In this document: positions 1 through 11,583 of the stretch, piece after piece
How the letters are laid out: each line of letters opens with the position of its first letter
How positions within the stretch are numbered: position 1 is the stretch's first letter
From: Pseudovirgaria hyperparasitica
Taxonomy: Eukaryota > Ascomycota > Dothideomycetes > Acrospermales > Acrospermaceae
Assembly (NCBI RefSeq): GCF_010093815.1
Contig: NW_022985563.1
Location: 574,247-638,246, forward strand
DNA: 64,000 nucleotides
Direction of reading: 5' to 3'
The notes under the pieces: model-generated
What the model was told of the DNA's origin: nothing
Seen by the model: only the letters and a program-made list of their open reading frames with translations
Database searches by the model: none
Made by a program: the position numbers and the translations under genes

Positions 1-3000
1 CGGCCGCTCGCCTGCATCACCGCGGCGTCTGCACCGCAACTCCATTGATCACACCAAGCACAGCTCTCGAGCAGTCTCCCGACACACGAGAGACCGATCA
101 GCGACACGCCGCCGAAGTCGTAGTCGAAGTAGGCCTCGTCATCGGGACATAGCCTCCACACCAGCGCGTCAAGACGAGCGTGACGATCTGTATCGGCCAT
201 CACGCAACAGGCAACCCAGCTCAGAACGTCCGCACCGTCATCGCGAACGCTCGTCCGTAGCAGCCAAACGCCGTCGAAGCATCTCACGCTCGCGATCTCG
301 CGACTCGGCAAGGCTAACGAAGAGGCGTAGAAGTCGGAGTGCCGTCCGTTCGCCATCACGATCCCGTGGTTTAGACGCAACGCGCAGGCCCCTCGATCGA
401 GCCTTTTCCCCTCGAGACACACGTCCCCCACGGCGAATAAGCCCTGACTCCTATATACCATCTCGTCGCCGCTCAAGATCACCGGAGTCCTCACGATATC
501 GTCCCAGTTCACGATCACGTCGAAGATCACCGGCGCCTGACCGTCGTCTGTCAACGCAGCGTGTCGGCTCACCAAACCCCGCTTCATCGTATAGACACAA
601 GGAAAGGCGCTCACCATCGGTTGAACACAAGAAAGAGAAGCCAAAAGACCTATTTCAGTCTCGCCTGCGGTCTGACACGAATCTTAGCGAGCGTATCAGG
701 AAAGAACAACCCCTCTCTTCATTGACGAAGGGCAAACGGACCCGCTCTCCGTCACCCCGTAGGAGACCATCCTCTCCAGCTACAAATCAACGTAAAAGAC
801 GATCAAGAAGCCGTAGTCGTGCTTCACTGCACCGACGCCGTTCTCGCACTCCCGTTCGACTGAGAAGTCCGCGTAGCTCGAGACCCACATCTCCTGACCG
901 AGCCGTAAAGGCTACTCGTCATAGCTCTGTAGAGCGACAATCAAAGGACGAGAGCACCATGAGGGGTTCATTCGTACATGGTCGACCCTCGCGGTCTCAG
1001 GTCGACACACGAAATTATTCTGACTCTCCGCCCTACAATGCACCAAATCAAATGATATCTCATGCACAGTCGCCATACAACGGACGCGGGGGTCAAAACC
1101 AGTACGGTAGTCATCAAGGGTAAGTCCTTCCCCTCTCCACTGACTGATACCAGCTCATATCAGTAGATCACCCGTACAAGGCTATTCGCCACATCAGTCT
1201 CCATACGGCCATCAGTCTCCGAATCAGGCCCAGTATTATCAGAATCAACAATACAACACCCAGGGAGGTAGCATGACTCCAGGCTACAATTCCCCATCAT
1301 ATCGTGGTGCACATACGCCAACGAGAGGTAGTCGATTCCCTTCAGGCCCATCTGCTCAGAATTATGCGGCACCTTCTGGCAGAGGACGAGGTGCACACTT
1401 CAGCAACCTGTCATGGACACCTGCAACTGGCAGTCGTGGAGGGAAGGCTCCGATAGATAAAACCCGTGCCATCATGGCACCGATCGCAGCCCAGTCAATG
1501 GCGCATGCCGCAGCAGCCCAAGCTGGAACCAGTTTGATATCTTCGAAAGAAGAAGATACAGATAACCCATTCAGACCATCGGCTGATATGCGTGCTGAAA
1601 ATATTCAGGAAGAGACCGATAATCCGTTCCGTCCCTCGCTGGATTTGCGCGTAGAAGATTCAAGCACAGATATAAAAACATCTATGCCCCCGCCTAGCAA
1701 ACCTAGCGCAGGAAGCATGTCACCAGCTGGGCCTAAGATAAGCTTTGCTCTCAAGACGAAACCAGCTACACAGCCCGTTACAACACCAAAGGCCGATTTA
1801 GGACAAAAGGCTCGCGAGGCTTTGAGCACATCCAAGACGAAGTCAACTTCGCCATCTTCAACTAGGCGTGATTTAGATGGTCGGTATGATAGAAGATATG
1901 AGTCGTACGACAGCCATCGAAGAAGCGACTATCGTAAGGATGACCGGCGAGAAGACCGACGAGAAGACCGACGAGAAGACCGGCGAGAAGACCGGCGGGA
2001 CCGTCGCGATGAACGATACGACAGCCGCGATCGAAGTCGTGACCTTTTGGACGATGCTCGTGCATCTCGCCGCGACGAACGGAGAGAAGACTGGAGCGAG
2101 CATGCTCGATATGCTGACGGTCGTCGCCGTGCGCCTGAGTCAAGGCCTGAGTCAAGGCCTGAGACTCGTCCAGAACGTCGCCCTGATAAGTCATCAGGAC
2201 CACCGCTCGTACAGAAAAAGATCATGAAACGTCCGAAACCACGACCGACACTCCCGCCAGATTTCGCCACGTCCGATTCAGTCTATTACCGGAAACCTGG
2301 TAATGAATCTGTAATAGGATCTGGTACCTATGGCAAAGTCTTTAAAGGTGTGCATGTCTATACCAAAGACATGGTCGCGTTGAAAAAAATACGGATGGAG
2401 GGCGAGCGCGATGGAGTAAGTTGGAACAATGCATTGAGAATATTTTGATGCAAAACTAATTTCTTCCTATAGTTCCCTGTTACCGCAATTCGCGAGATTA
2501 AGCTGTTACAATCACTCAACCACGACAACGTTGTCAAGCTTCAAGAGGTCATGGTGGAGAAGAACGATTGCTTCATGGTGTTCGAATATCTTTCCCACGA
2601 CTTGACTGGGTTGCTCAACCATCCTACATTTACCCTCGACCACTCACAGAAGAAAGATCTGGCCAAGCAGTTGTTTGACGGACTGAACTATCTTCACACC
2701 CGTGGCGTTCTGCATCGAGACATCAAAGCGGCAAACATCCTTGTCAGCAATACCGGGGTGTTAAAACTCGCCGACTTTGGACTTGCTCGATTCTATGCCA
2801 AGCGCGGCAAGCTTGACTACACGAATCGTGTCATCACAATCTGGTATCGCAGCCCGGAACTTCTCCTCGGTGAAACACAGTATGGACCCGCTGTGGACAT
2901 CTGGTCTGCAGCCTGTGTACTGGTCGAGATCTTCACGAAGCATGCCATTTTCCCAGGTGATGGGGGTGAGATCAATCAGCTTGACAAGATTTACAACGTC

Positions 3001-3456
3001 CTTGGTACGCCTACTCGCTCTGAATGGCCTGGAATCGTTGAGATGCAATGGTTTGAGCTTCTTCGCCCTACGGAGCGCAAATACTCGACGTTTGCAGAAA
3101 AATACAAGGACCGCGTCACGCCCGCAGCCTTCGAGCTGTTATGTGCCATGTTTCAGTACGACCCTATCAATCGACCGAGCGCCTCTGACGTTCTCGAACA
3201 TCCGTACTTCGCATCGGAAGAGCCGATGCCACGCCGTGCAGTCGAGCTCGCTGAGTTAAAGGGTGACTGGCACGAGTTTGAGAGCAAGGCCCTAAGAAGG
3301 GAGAAAGAGCGGGCCGACCGTGAAGCACGGCATAAGCAGCGTGAGTTGGATACAGGAGGAGAGGCTGTCGGTAAGGTCGAAGCGGAGAAGCGCAGGGCAG
3401 AAGCACCGCCCAATGAACCTGATGCGAAACGCCTAAAGGCTGATGGGGCTTCATGA
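1..3456 (+). CDS. CTK1: CTD kinase catalytic subunit, CDK12/CTK1 type (5' end outside window)
   Basis: Cyclin-dependent kinase of the CTDK-I/CDK12 family, which phosphorylates Ser2 of the RNA polymerase II C-terminal domain during elongation. The reading frame is open from base 2, so the start lies upstream. Exons are 2-1119, 1164-2415 and 2473-3456; the joined length is 1118 codons including the stop. The first ~800 bases encode an Arg/Ser-rich domain, as in CDK12 rather than the short yeast Ctk1 N-terminus. The kinase domain starts near 2281: glycine loop GSGTYGK, Lys in VALKKIR, a PITAIRE-like helix PVTAIREIK (spanning the second intron), catalytic HRDIKAANIL (about 2712-2741), DFGLAR, and a T-loop with TNRVITIWYR. 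A charged tail with KR-rich clusters follows. Family identity is very clear; the cyclin partner is not in the window. Intron 1 has tandem acceptors at 1163 and 1166, both in frame. Confidence 0.93.
1942..2000 (+). repeat. 12-bp coding tandem repeat in the CTK1 linker
   Basis: Four full copies plus a partial copy of a 12-bp unit (GACCGRCGAGAA) encode consecutive Asp-Arg-Arg-Glu blocks between the RS domain and the kinase domain. A second, shorter stretch of related Arg-Pro-Glu-Ser units lies near 2130-2190. Units are a multiple of three, so copy-number changes keep the frame. Confidence 0.9.
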
Positions 3457-3926
3457 GCAAGTCCGCCTCCTTTCGTTCTTGGGGAGGAGTTGGGAGCCTT
3501 CTAATTCACGGCAAGGCTGGCATGAGTGATTACCCAAACTTTTCAAACGTCATCAGCTTGCGAATTCGCACCTAGTCTGTCTGCATTTGCATCATAAAAA
3601 CCTGCCACAGGCGACGAAGGTCCGTGAGGTATGCTGAGCATGAAACAGCGATAATGTTGTAACTGTTGTAACATGTTGATACAAAATATTGGCGGTATTT
3701 TGAACTGTATAGATAAGACGAGGCAGTACATGTTTGGTAAAAGAGACCGAATAATTGGCCAGGTTAGGACCAGCACGGCATTATGATCAATCAAAAGGCA
3801 TATGATTGGTTATAGCACATATCAATGAAAATCATAAAACGGACAATTTTGCCACAATTCCATTGCCGATCGTATACTTCTTACTGGTCACTCTCCATCC
3901 AACCAGCAAAAACAGGTATTATAAAG
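3457..3926. other. Intergenic, convergent 3' ends
   Basis: Lies between the ends of the CTK1 gene and the minisatellite metalloprotease gene. I see no supported gene; it should hold both 3' UTRs and poly(A) signals. Several short AT-rich stretches (around 3650-3720 and 3785-3850) are compatible with this. Confidence 0.5.
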
Positions 3927-5474
3927 TCAGTGGGATTGGTCCCTCCGCATAAGAGAACCACGGAACATGTTGTCGAGCTTATAGCCTTTCTCGAACAGCA
4001 ACACAAGCAAGCCAAAGTACGCATAATTCTCCGCATTTTTGAGCCCATCCTCATACGGGTTGTTAAGGACATTCACCCACCCATACGCCGGTTCTATATC
4101 TAACATGTCATACGGAATCGTATGCATGAGCTCGTGGAGCAAGAGACGGCTTGTTATATATTCCATTTCAAAGAGATATAGCTGCTCGTCTTTCACGTTG
4201 TTCTTTATCAATGCCGCAACCGATTCCACATCACTAAAGCTGGGCTCACATAACGTCATGGATGACCGGTCCGTATGCAGGGATGTGGGGATTCGGCGGT
4301 GCAGTACATAGGTGCAGGCCACAATTCTATGGCAGCTCGGCGGTCTTGCTTCCCACATCTGGCTCTTGAGGTCTTCGTAGATAGGATCCTGGTGCCATTC
4401 TGTGTTCTGGTTCAAGGTCCAGCGTCTCTCGTCGTCGCAGTAGATGTGGACTGATGCTTCGTTGATGGAAGTCGTGCGTTGCATCGATGCTATGCCGTGC
4501 ATCACATTTCTCACTGTCTCGATGGCGTTCCTGTGTTCGTCTGGGATTTTGGGGCTGAAGATGGATTCGAAGACGGTTTGCAGGTCCGGGGGTAGTCCCT
4601 TTTCTAGATATGTCGCGCTCAGGCGGGCCATTTCCATCGCCTCTTCCATGCCTTTTGTCACAAAGTCGCTTTTTGGTTTTTCATGGCATGATTCATCGTC
4701 ATACCATTTTCTGACCTCGAAAGGTCTGGGTAGCACCGATGCAGGTGCCTCCGAATTCTGTAGACTAGGTGCCTTTAAATTTTGCAGACTAGGTGCCGTT
4801 GAATTTTGCAGACTAGGTGCAGTTGAATTTTGCAGACTTGGTGCCTCTGGACTCTGCAGACTTGGCGCCTCTGGATTCTGCAGACTTGGTGCCTCTGGAT
4901 TATGTGGACTTGGTATCTCTGGACTCTGCAGACTTGGTGCCTCTGGATTCTGCAAACTTGGTGCCTTCGAACTCTGTAGACTTGGTGCCTCTGGGTTATG
5001 TGAGCTTGGTACCTCTGGACTCTGCAGACTTGATGCCTCTGGATTATGTAGACTTGGTGCCTTCGAACTCTGTAGACTTGGTGCCTCTGGATTCTGCAGA
5101 CTTGGTGCCTCTGGATTATGTGGACTTGGTACCTCTGGACTCTGCAGACTTGGTGCCTCTGGATTCTGCAGACTTGGTGCCTTCGAACTCTGTAGACTTG
5201 GTGCTTCTAAACTCTGTAGACTTGGTGCCTCTGGACTCTGCAGATTCGGTGCCTTCGAGTCCTGCAAAGTTGGTGCCTCTAGATTCTGCAGACTTGGTGT
5301 GTTGGGGTTGGCCATATTTGACGCCTCCCCCACACTTTCTTGGATTTGGCCGTGTGCTGCTGGAAGGTCCAGGCATGTTCCATCGGCTTCACATGTCGAG
5401 GCCGCAGAAGCAGTGGACAGCAGCAATGCTCCGAGCAGTAGCGCCGCCGCCTTAGAGAGGTGGAAACATAACAT
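3927..5474 (-). CDS. Secreted HExxH (aspzincin/M35-like) metalloprotease with repeat-rich N-terminus
   Basis: Intronless, 515 residues. The N-terminus is a signal peptide (hydrophobic core ALLLGALLLS, likely cleavage after TASA). Residues ~57-248 are ~23 copies of an 8-residue repeat of the type PEAPSLQN, low in complexity and Pro/Ser-rich, probably an extended and possibly glycosylated stalk. The C-terminal half holds HELMH at 447-451, then AYGW, then NAENYAYFG, the order seen in the fungal lysine-specific metallo-endopeptidase/M35 superfamily. It is clearly paralogous to the 317-aa protein at 41490-42443 (shared HIYCDDERRW-like block, HELxHTxPY, YGW, NA[ED]NYAYFG). Where the paralog has Asp three residues before the Tyr of YGW, this one has Glu461, so the putative third zinc ligand is changed. 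The start ATG fits the signal peptide. Function is inferred from motifs; activity is unproven. Confidence 0.8.
   Translation of the reverse strand: MLCFHLSKAAALLLGALLLSTASAASTCEADGTCLDLPAAHGQIQESVGEASNMANPNTPSLQNLEAPTLQDSKAPNLQSPEAPSLQSLEAPSLQSSKAPSLQNPEAPSLQSPEVPSPHNPEAPSLQNPEAPSLQSSKAPSLHNPEASSLQSPEVPSSHNPEAPSLQSSKAPSLQNPEAPSLQSPEIPSPHNPEAPSLQNPEAPSLQSPEAPSLQNSTAPSLQNSTAPSLQNLKAPSLQNSEAPASVLPRPFEVRKWYDDESCHEKPKSDFVTKGMEEAMEMARLSATYLEKGLPPDLQTVFESIFSPKIPDEHRNAIETVRNVMHGIASMQRTTSINEASVHIYCDDERRWTLNQNTEWHQDPIYEDLKSQMWEARPPSCHRIVACTYVLHRRIPTSLHTDRSSMTLCEPSFSDVESVAALIKNNVKDEQLYLFEMEYITSRLLLHELMHTIPYDMLDIEPAYGWVNVLNNPYEDGLKNAENYAYFGLLVLLFEKGYKLDNMFRGSLMRRDQSH
4731..5306 (-). repeat. 24-bp in-frame minisatellite (~23 copies)
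   Basis: Tandem 24-bp units encode the 8-residue repeat of the metalloprotease stalk. Units fall into types (SKAPSLQN, PEAPSLQS, PEVPSPHN, PEAPSLQN, STAPSLQN) that recur in the same order, giving a higher-order repeat of four to five units (96-120 bp) about three times. The edges (near 4740-4830 and 5240-5306) are more degenerate. Because the unit is a multiple of three and stop-poor, other frames across it are also open; those are shadows. Confidence 0.93.
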
Positions 5475-7223
5475 GGAGGAAACGAAAAACTATCCGTTGC
5501 GTGATGGGCAGCAGTATCGGTCGACAGAGGATCCATCACAACGAAGCAGACCTCCTTGTCATGTACTCAACCACAGGGCACAATTTCTCGGATGCTTTTC
5601 TCACCACCACGAAGGTCTTTTCTTACTCGAAACGCGCCCGGACCAGAGTGCATGACACAGCTTTGGCATCTTGGTGACCCAACCACACATCCACCATAAT
5701 CCGAACTATTAGAGCTTGTTTCCAAAAACAAATCACTCTCTCCGCACTCAGAACGCGTTCCGAGCAAGGTGTCTGGTAACAGTTCAAAAACGACTTCGAG
5801 GAACTTTTCCAAGTGGCCAATGACGGTTGACCAAAGTAATCTTGGCGTAGAGCTTACTTTGAGTTGCGGCGCGGGCCCGGTGGAGCGTGGCACGCACGTT
5901 TTTAATGTCTCGTAAAACTCCAGACCCTGGTCCAGCCCTATCAATGCGCCCAGGACTGTCTATCGGATTGTAGAGTCGGTCTACAGACGACATTTCGCAG
6001 GGATACCCTGAAAAAGGGTTCATCTATAAGTGAAAGTAGAAAGGAAAAAATTAGATCCACATGGGAGAACTGCAGCCCCGACTGTCTATGAGAAGACTCA
6101 GAGTCTCCAACACTCATCATATAACAAACACATTTCGGCAGCTAACCTATCTATCTATTATTTAATTTATTTTACCCGCTGCAAAACAAATATCTACAAT
6201 CCCCCAGCAACATTGAACAAGTACCGCTTTAGCTATAGATGGTTCACACCGTACCTATAGACTTCTGTTAGACGAGGATGCCCCCCCCAAAAAAAATACC
6301 AAGAACACAGACACACTCGTGTGACACCCACTAAAACAAGCTAGTGTGTTCCTCCCTCCTGTCCCTTCCTCTCTCTCATTGGCCGACTGACAGCCTCATT
6401 CAAGTGATGGTTACAACAAACTTCTCGAAAGGGAAAAGCTAACTTGGAGTAAGTAGTAATACACCCACCCATCAAGGGGGAAAACCATTTGTTACTCTAG
6501 AGCATGACTACAAACTGGACAACAACACTGGATGCCACAAGGTCAGTCCATACAACGTCGACAGTCGCGCGACCAGAAAAAAGGTTTGAAACGAAGGAAG
6601 CAACCGTGCACGCATGAAATGGAACCGTGCACACCCAATATTCCTTCTGGAATTGTATCATGATGCTGAAACTGAAATCATGCATGGCATTGATACTATA
6701 TATACCACGACCAGTTATCTAGCGAGGACCTCCATTTTCAAGCTGGAAATATAAACTTTTTAGGAAGGGATCTATGTGATAGATAGACGAAGCGGAGTAT
6801 CGAATAAGCCTCCTAAAGCGTGCATACCAGCCGGCTACTCCAGGGGCAATGGATGAAAATTTATCTATGTATTTTGGTTGAGTTATTGCCTTCGGTCACA
6901 TAAGTTTTGCGTGCTTGCTATCCTCCCGTGGCGAGTTGCATCATGGGGACGAAATACGGTGCGTCGTCTGCAAAAGAAAAAGGAAGGTGCATGCGTAGAC
7001 AACATGGGTGTTAGGCAATGAGGAGTTACTACATAGTGGTGATGGCTGTATGTATTCTGATGTGTTTCTCTAAGATGGACAAGACACGGTCATAGTGCGT
7101 CAAGAGACGTAACAACTCACTCAGCACTCATCGGGCTACACACTACACACTCTACGTCATATACCACAGGGCTTCGTGAAAAACCTTAGCTTCTACAGAC
7201 TCGTATTATAGTGCTCTCATTCC
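5475..7223. other. Long intergenic region, no supported gene
   Basis: 1.75 kb between the start of the metalloprotease gene and the 3' end of the insulysin gene. Open stretches here have no recognisable domain, signal peptide or splice structure. Visible sequence features are a C8/A8 homopolymer junction near 6281-6297, a pyrimidine-rich stretch at ~6350-6380 and a TATATATA stretch near 6700. An unannotated non-coding transcript is possible but not supported. Confidence 0.45.
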
Positions 7224-10200
7224 TCAGAGCTTCGACCCAAAATCCTCGAACTCGCTTAGATCCTGCACAGGACTCAGGCCACGACTCACGCTCAGCCCAG
7301 CCTTCCACGCGTGTACGTCCTCAATGATGATTTTCTGAGTCTTCTTGTCCTTCTCCAACTCCTTTTCTCCTTCCGTTGAACTAGCTCCGACAACGGCCTT
7401 AGCCTTCTCGACGATAGATTCGACTTGAGCTTTGACAGCTGAGACAGCGCCTGTGGATGACTCGGACAAAGGTTCTGCATCTGCGATCTCTGGTGTTGGA
7501 ATCGATGCAGTAGCGTCGTCGTCTGAGAGTGGTGATGCCTGGGCGCGAAGGTTTACGGTGAGTTTAGAGCGTAGGGGAGATGACGGTGAGATGTACGTGT
7601 CAAAGAAGGCTTGCATAGCGTCTTTGGTGAGAGCGGCGATATGTTCGACGTCATGATCGGCTATGCTTATTAGTGCTGTTCCACAAACGTACGAACTTGA
7701 GGGCATTGACTGCAGAATATACCTTGTAAAAAGTCATATCGCTCATTACATATATGTCCCCAAAACCTCGAACTCTCTTGGGTCAAGTTCTTCAATTTCT
7801 CCTTACGCTTATTGATCAGACTACGCTTATGTTTTTCGAACGCCGGCTCATCCATTTGATTCAGTGTTTTCGAGAACCCCTTCAGAAACTCCTCGACTCG
7901 ACCTTCAAGGTACTCTGGCGTCTTCTCAGACTGGATCAAGACACGGTACCCAGCCCACATATTTTGGATACGAGCACCACTGAATACAACATAGCCGAGC
8001 TGTTCCTTGGTGCGAAGTGTATCAAAAACAGGCTCCTCGGTCATCTGCGCAAAAAGTAACAGTTTGGCACGCTGCGAACGTTCGGATGGCGAGCCGACGT
8101 AGAGTAGATATTCGATGCAATGGTTGACATTGGCAGGATCTTTGAGTGGACGCGTATAGGAGAAATCGGCGCCTGATGGGTAGACCATTGAGCGTCTGAT
8201 GGGCCACTGCGCAGGCGGGAGCGATCGGGTTCGAAGTATCTTCTCGGCGAGATCAGTCATTTTGAGAACTTCTTCTTTATATAGATTACCATGGGCGAGG
8301 ACTTCGACATGGACTTGACTAAGAAGCTGCGGATGGAAGGCGCGGACGTCGTCGGGGGTGAGGTGAGGCAGTTCTACGAGATATTGCTCATTGATCCAAC
8401 TACGCTCGGTGTTGAGCCAGCCGGTGTACGTGCCAACTTGGAAATATGGCTGCTGATAGTCCCAATTGCGGAAGCCGCGTACAACGCGCTCTTGTACGAT
8501 GTTGAACCTCTCGTCTTTGATCTCGAAGTCGCGGACGGATGTCAATACTTTCTCCAGGAGAACAGGCATCTTGTCGTTGTAGCCAGAGAGGGTGATGTCA
8601 ATACCGACCGCATGCGTACTGATTGAGTAGTCGACACCAGCGATCTCAGCATCGTATGAATACTCCACCAATGCGTCACTGACCAGTTCTTTCAGCATAT
8701 GAGCCAAAGCACTATTTCGTGGCGTCATGCTGATAAGTGGTGTCCGTAGGGTTATCATAACATTGGCCTTGGGTACCCAGAACCTATCGTCTTTTTTGTA
8801 CCAGATGCGTATCTTTTCATCATTGCGAATGAGTTTAGGAACCTTAGTAGGCTCCATGATCTCCTTCTTTTCCACGTCCAGCCTTGTCGGAATAAACTCG
8901 TTCTTATGCGGGAGATGCAACTCAGCGGGGCGCTCTTCTGACTTGCTATTGGTTGCCGTTCTCAAATCCTTGAGAAAATTGCTCTCCATTGGCTCATATT
9001 TGTATTCGGTGCCGTACCATTTCTCCTTTTGGTTCCACCCCCCTGGGAAGTCTTGGCTGACCACGGTAAGGCGAAAGTTGTCTGGATTGAGGAGTCCTAG
9101 ACCACTGGAAATGGCTTCTGGGTTAAACTTCCTGATCAGAGCAGGACCACTCAGGAGCCACTCACGTGGATAGGGCTTCTGCATGATACCACTGAGGGAG
9201 CTGGTAGTCCGACTGGCTGGTGACTTTTGCTTGAAACGGAAATCGACTTCACTCATACGCTTCAATTCATCGTATATCCATTCTTGCGGGGGGGTCTCAC
9301 GCATCATTGCAATGTATTGAAATACAACCTTCGTCACTTCCTTGTATTGCTTGAGACCCTCCTGTGTCAGTTTGATTGAAATACTGAAGAAGGATGATCC
9401 TGGACAAACAGGAACGGACCCTGCTCCAAGTCCATTAGCCCAGCCTTTGGCTTTGAGATAAGCCAAAATACTGCCAGGACCTTCGTGACCTATGAGATGA
9501 CTGAGGTATCTGTTTGGTTGAGACTCGAAAAGATGTTCCTCGTCTTGGTAAGGAAAATAGAGATCCATAGACCGCATCTCAGTTACAGGCTTTGTAAATA
9601 TCTGCATCCCCAATTCGTTCTTCGTGTAAGGTGAAACATGATCCCACCGATTTCTCGGCAGATTCTTGTTTGGGACAGTTGAGAAAAGTTCCTCCACCCA
9701 CTGCTCAAGGGTGTCTAACGATTCACGGCCCAGTACAACGAGTTTCATCCGGTTGGCGGAATAGTGCTTCTCATAGAACTTGATGAATTCATCGCGAATC
9801 TGAACGCCACGTGCCAATGGCTCATCGTGGAGTGTCTTGAAATTACCAGTGGAGAAATGGCAATATGGATGCTCGGGGTTGGAAAGAGTTTTATTGAGCT
9901 GGTTTAGTCTCCAGTTATCGCTCTGGAGATTCTTCTTATTCTCTGAGTCGACAGCTCTCAATTCTCGGCCTACCGTATCAGCAAGAAAAAGAGGCTCAAC
10001 GAAGAACTGAGAGAATCTATCCAATGCTCCATATAGAGGAGACTCCTCTTGCGCTGCGACAGGTATGTCCGTCTCTGTAGTCGATTTACTGGTTGTAGGC
10101 TCTGACTCGGCAGCGACCTCGAAGAAGTAGTTTGTTGATGTCGAAGCTGTAAAGGCATTTGAATAACCAGAGTGGGCCGAGAGATATTGGTTGTACGCAT

Positions 10201-10803
10201 TCTCTACTGGAAACTACGCAGATCATAGTTAGCTCGTTCATTCTCTGCGTTCCTGTGCCAAGTGCTAACCTTCTTTGTGCCCATGAAAAGTAAATGTTCC
10301 ACGGCATGCGCCATACCGGGCATGTCATCTGCATCGCTGAAGCTGCCCACATTCACATCTAGTGCTGCACTAACTTTATCTGTGTCCGGATCGTGTACCA
10401 GTAACGCTTCTAGCTCGTTTTTGAGCTTAATAACTCTATACGTCCTGGTATCCAGTATCGGTCTCTCCAAATCTTCTGCAACTCTTTCAGGTGGCGGTGC
10501 GACATGACTGTTCAATGGCTCCATTTCTGAGACGGATGAAAGCCCTCGACGAGAGGTGACGATGACTGAGGCGCAAGTGAGTGAGGCGACAGTAGAGCTA
10601 GCGGGACAGCCGGAAGGAAGACAGGAGCGAAGTCGATTGTAAGACGAAGATGTGGTGAAAGGGCGGTGGGAGAGAGGGACGGCAAAAGATGTAGAGATAT
10701 GGAAGCGGCGAAGCAGTGGTGGTCTAGAATTGATATTAATTGGGGTTTGTAAGATGAACCGGGCCTGCTCCAAGCTCCCTGCTGGCAACGTGAACCTGCG
10801 CAT
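7224..10803 (-). CDS. Insulysin-type M16 metalloprotease (Ste23/IDE family)
   Basis: Zinc peptidase that degrades small peptides; in yeast Ste23 also takes part in a-factor maturation. Exons on the minus strand are 10803-10270, 10213-7723 and 7660-7224, introns 56 and 62 nt; the protein is 1153 residues. The inverted zinc motif HxxEH is HAVEH at residues 166-170, and the distal glutamate lies in VDSENKKN, in the expected order. FPVENAYNQYLSAHSG after intron 1 and the C-terminal half (EQLGYVVFSG, RYDF..ADHDVEH) match full-length insulysins rather than the short bacterial forms. The first 93 residues are Arg/Ser-rich and low in acidic residues, suggesting a mitochondrial presequence; Met94 would give a cytosolic form. 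The C-terminal ~80 residues carry an Ala/Ser/Glu-rich insertion. No frame damage seen. Confidence 0.93.
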
Positions 10804-11583
10804 TCACACACCACAGTGAATGTAGGGATCCAGGAATCTAGGCACGTGTAATGTTTGCCGAAGATCGGACAGTGCCTTGTCACAAATGCAGCCAAGAATG
10901 CCGCGCTGTCGTGGAAGAATGCAGGGACAAAGGTAGACGCCTGGCCAATCCACCGAGGAATTGGAAATACGATAGCGCAAGGAGCCGTGCCAGAGGAGAG
11001 AGATTTTCCAGTAGGCGCAACGTATGAGACGCGCTACTTCGTTTTCGTTGTCGTTGTAAAGCGAGGCTTCCCAATGGACGAAGGTTGTCGGATGTGATGT
11101 GCATGTCCGGCCGGCCATCACGGTATCTTTGATCGTGAGCTCATCCGCATCATCCATGGATTGAGTCAATATTTTAACTAGGCTATGTTGAGACTAGCGT
11201 GGGTAGAGGTCCGACCTTAAATCAATCTCGGCCGCCGAACTTCCTCTATTGTTATGGCAGAGGTATCATCTAATCGTAGGCATCATCCTTTTCATAATTC
11301 TTGGCCTCTCAGAGGCATATTATAGTCGCTACGCTTTCAACAGATCGCCTACCAGTAAGTCTCATATCACTTGTTCTACAGAAGATTGTATCCTGTACAA
11401 CAGAGCACACTGCACGATAACTACTAGTGATGCCGCGTCATTGTCGTGCATATTGGTGACTTTGTCATCTGTGTCATATTTGGCGTGTTGGGCAACCTTC
11501 CTTATTCTTTAACATCCAACTAACGTGTCGTTCGAGAAGGCTACTGACTGTTGGCTTAAGAATCCCCTGTACAGAAGCGCCTA
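10804..11583. other. Intergenic; insulysin promoter side and GH92 3' side
   Basis: Contains the upstream region of the insulysin gene. A short hydrophobic reading frame at about 11249-11512 on the plus strand (one likely membrane span, no ATG start) may be a relic of a small membrane protein, but I cannot support it as a gene. Confidence 0.4.

Noticed and set aside
4444-5655. Long plus-strand open frames across the minisatellite (about 400 and 210 codons)
   Set aside because: They are shadows of a 24-bp repeat whose length is a multiple of three and whose units lack stops in several frames. The minus strand has the signal peptide and protease domain.
5567-5944. 125-codon minus-strand open stretch upstream of the repeat protease
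   Set aside because: No domain, no signal peptide, no splice structure; composition looks random.
11249-11512. Possible small membrane protein, plus strand
   Set aside because: One hydrophobic span is visible, but there is no in-frame ATG, no supported splice partner and no recognisable family.
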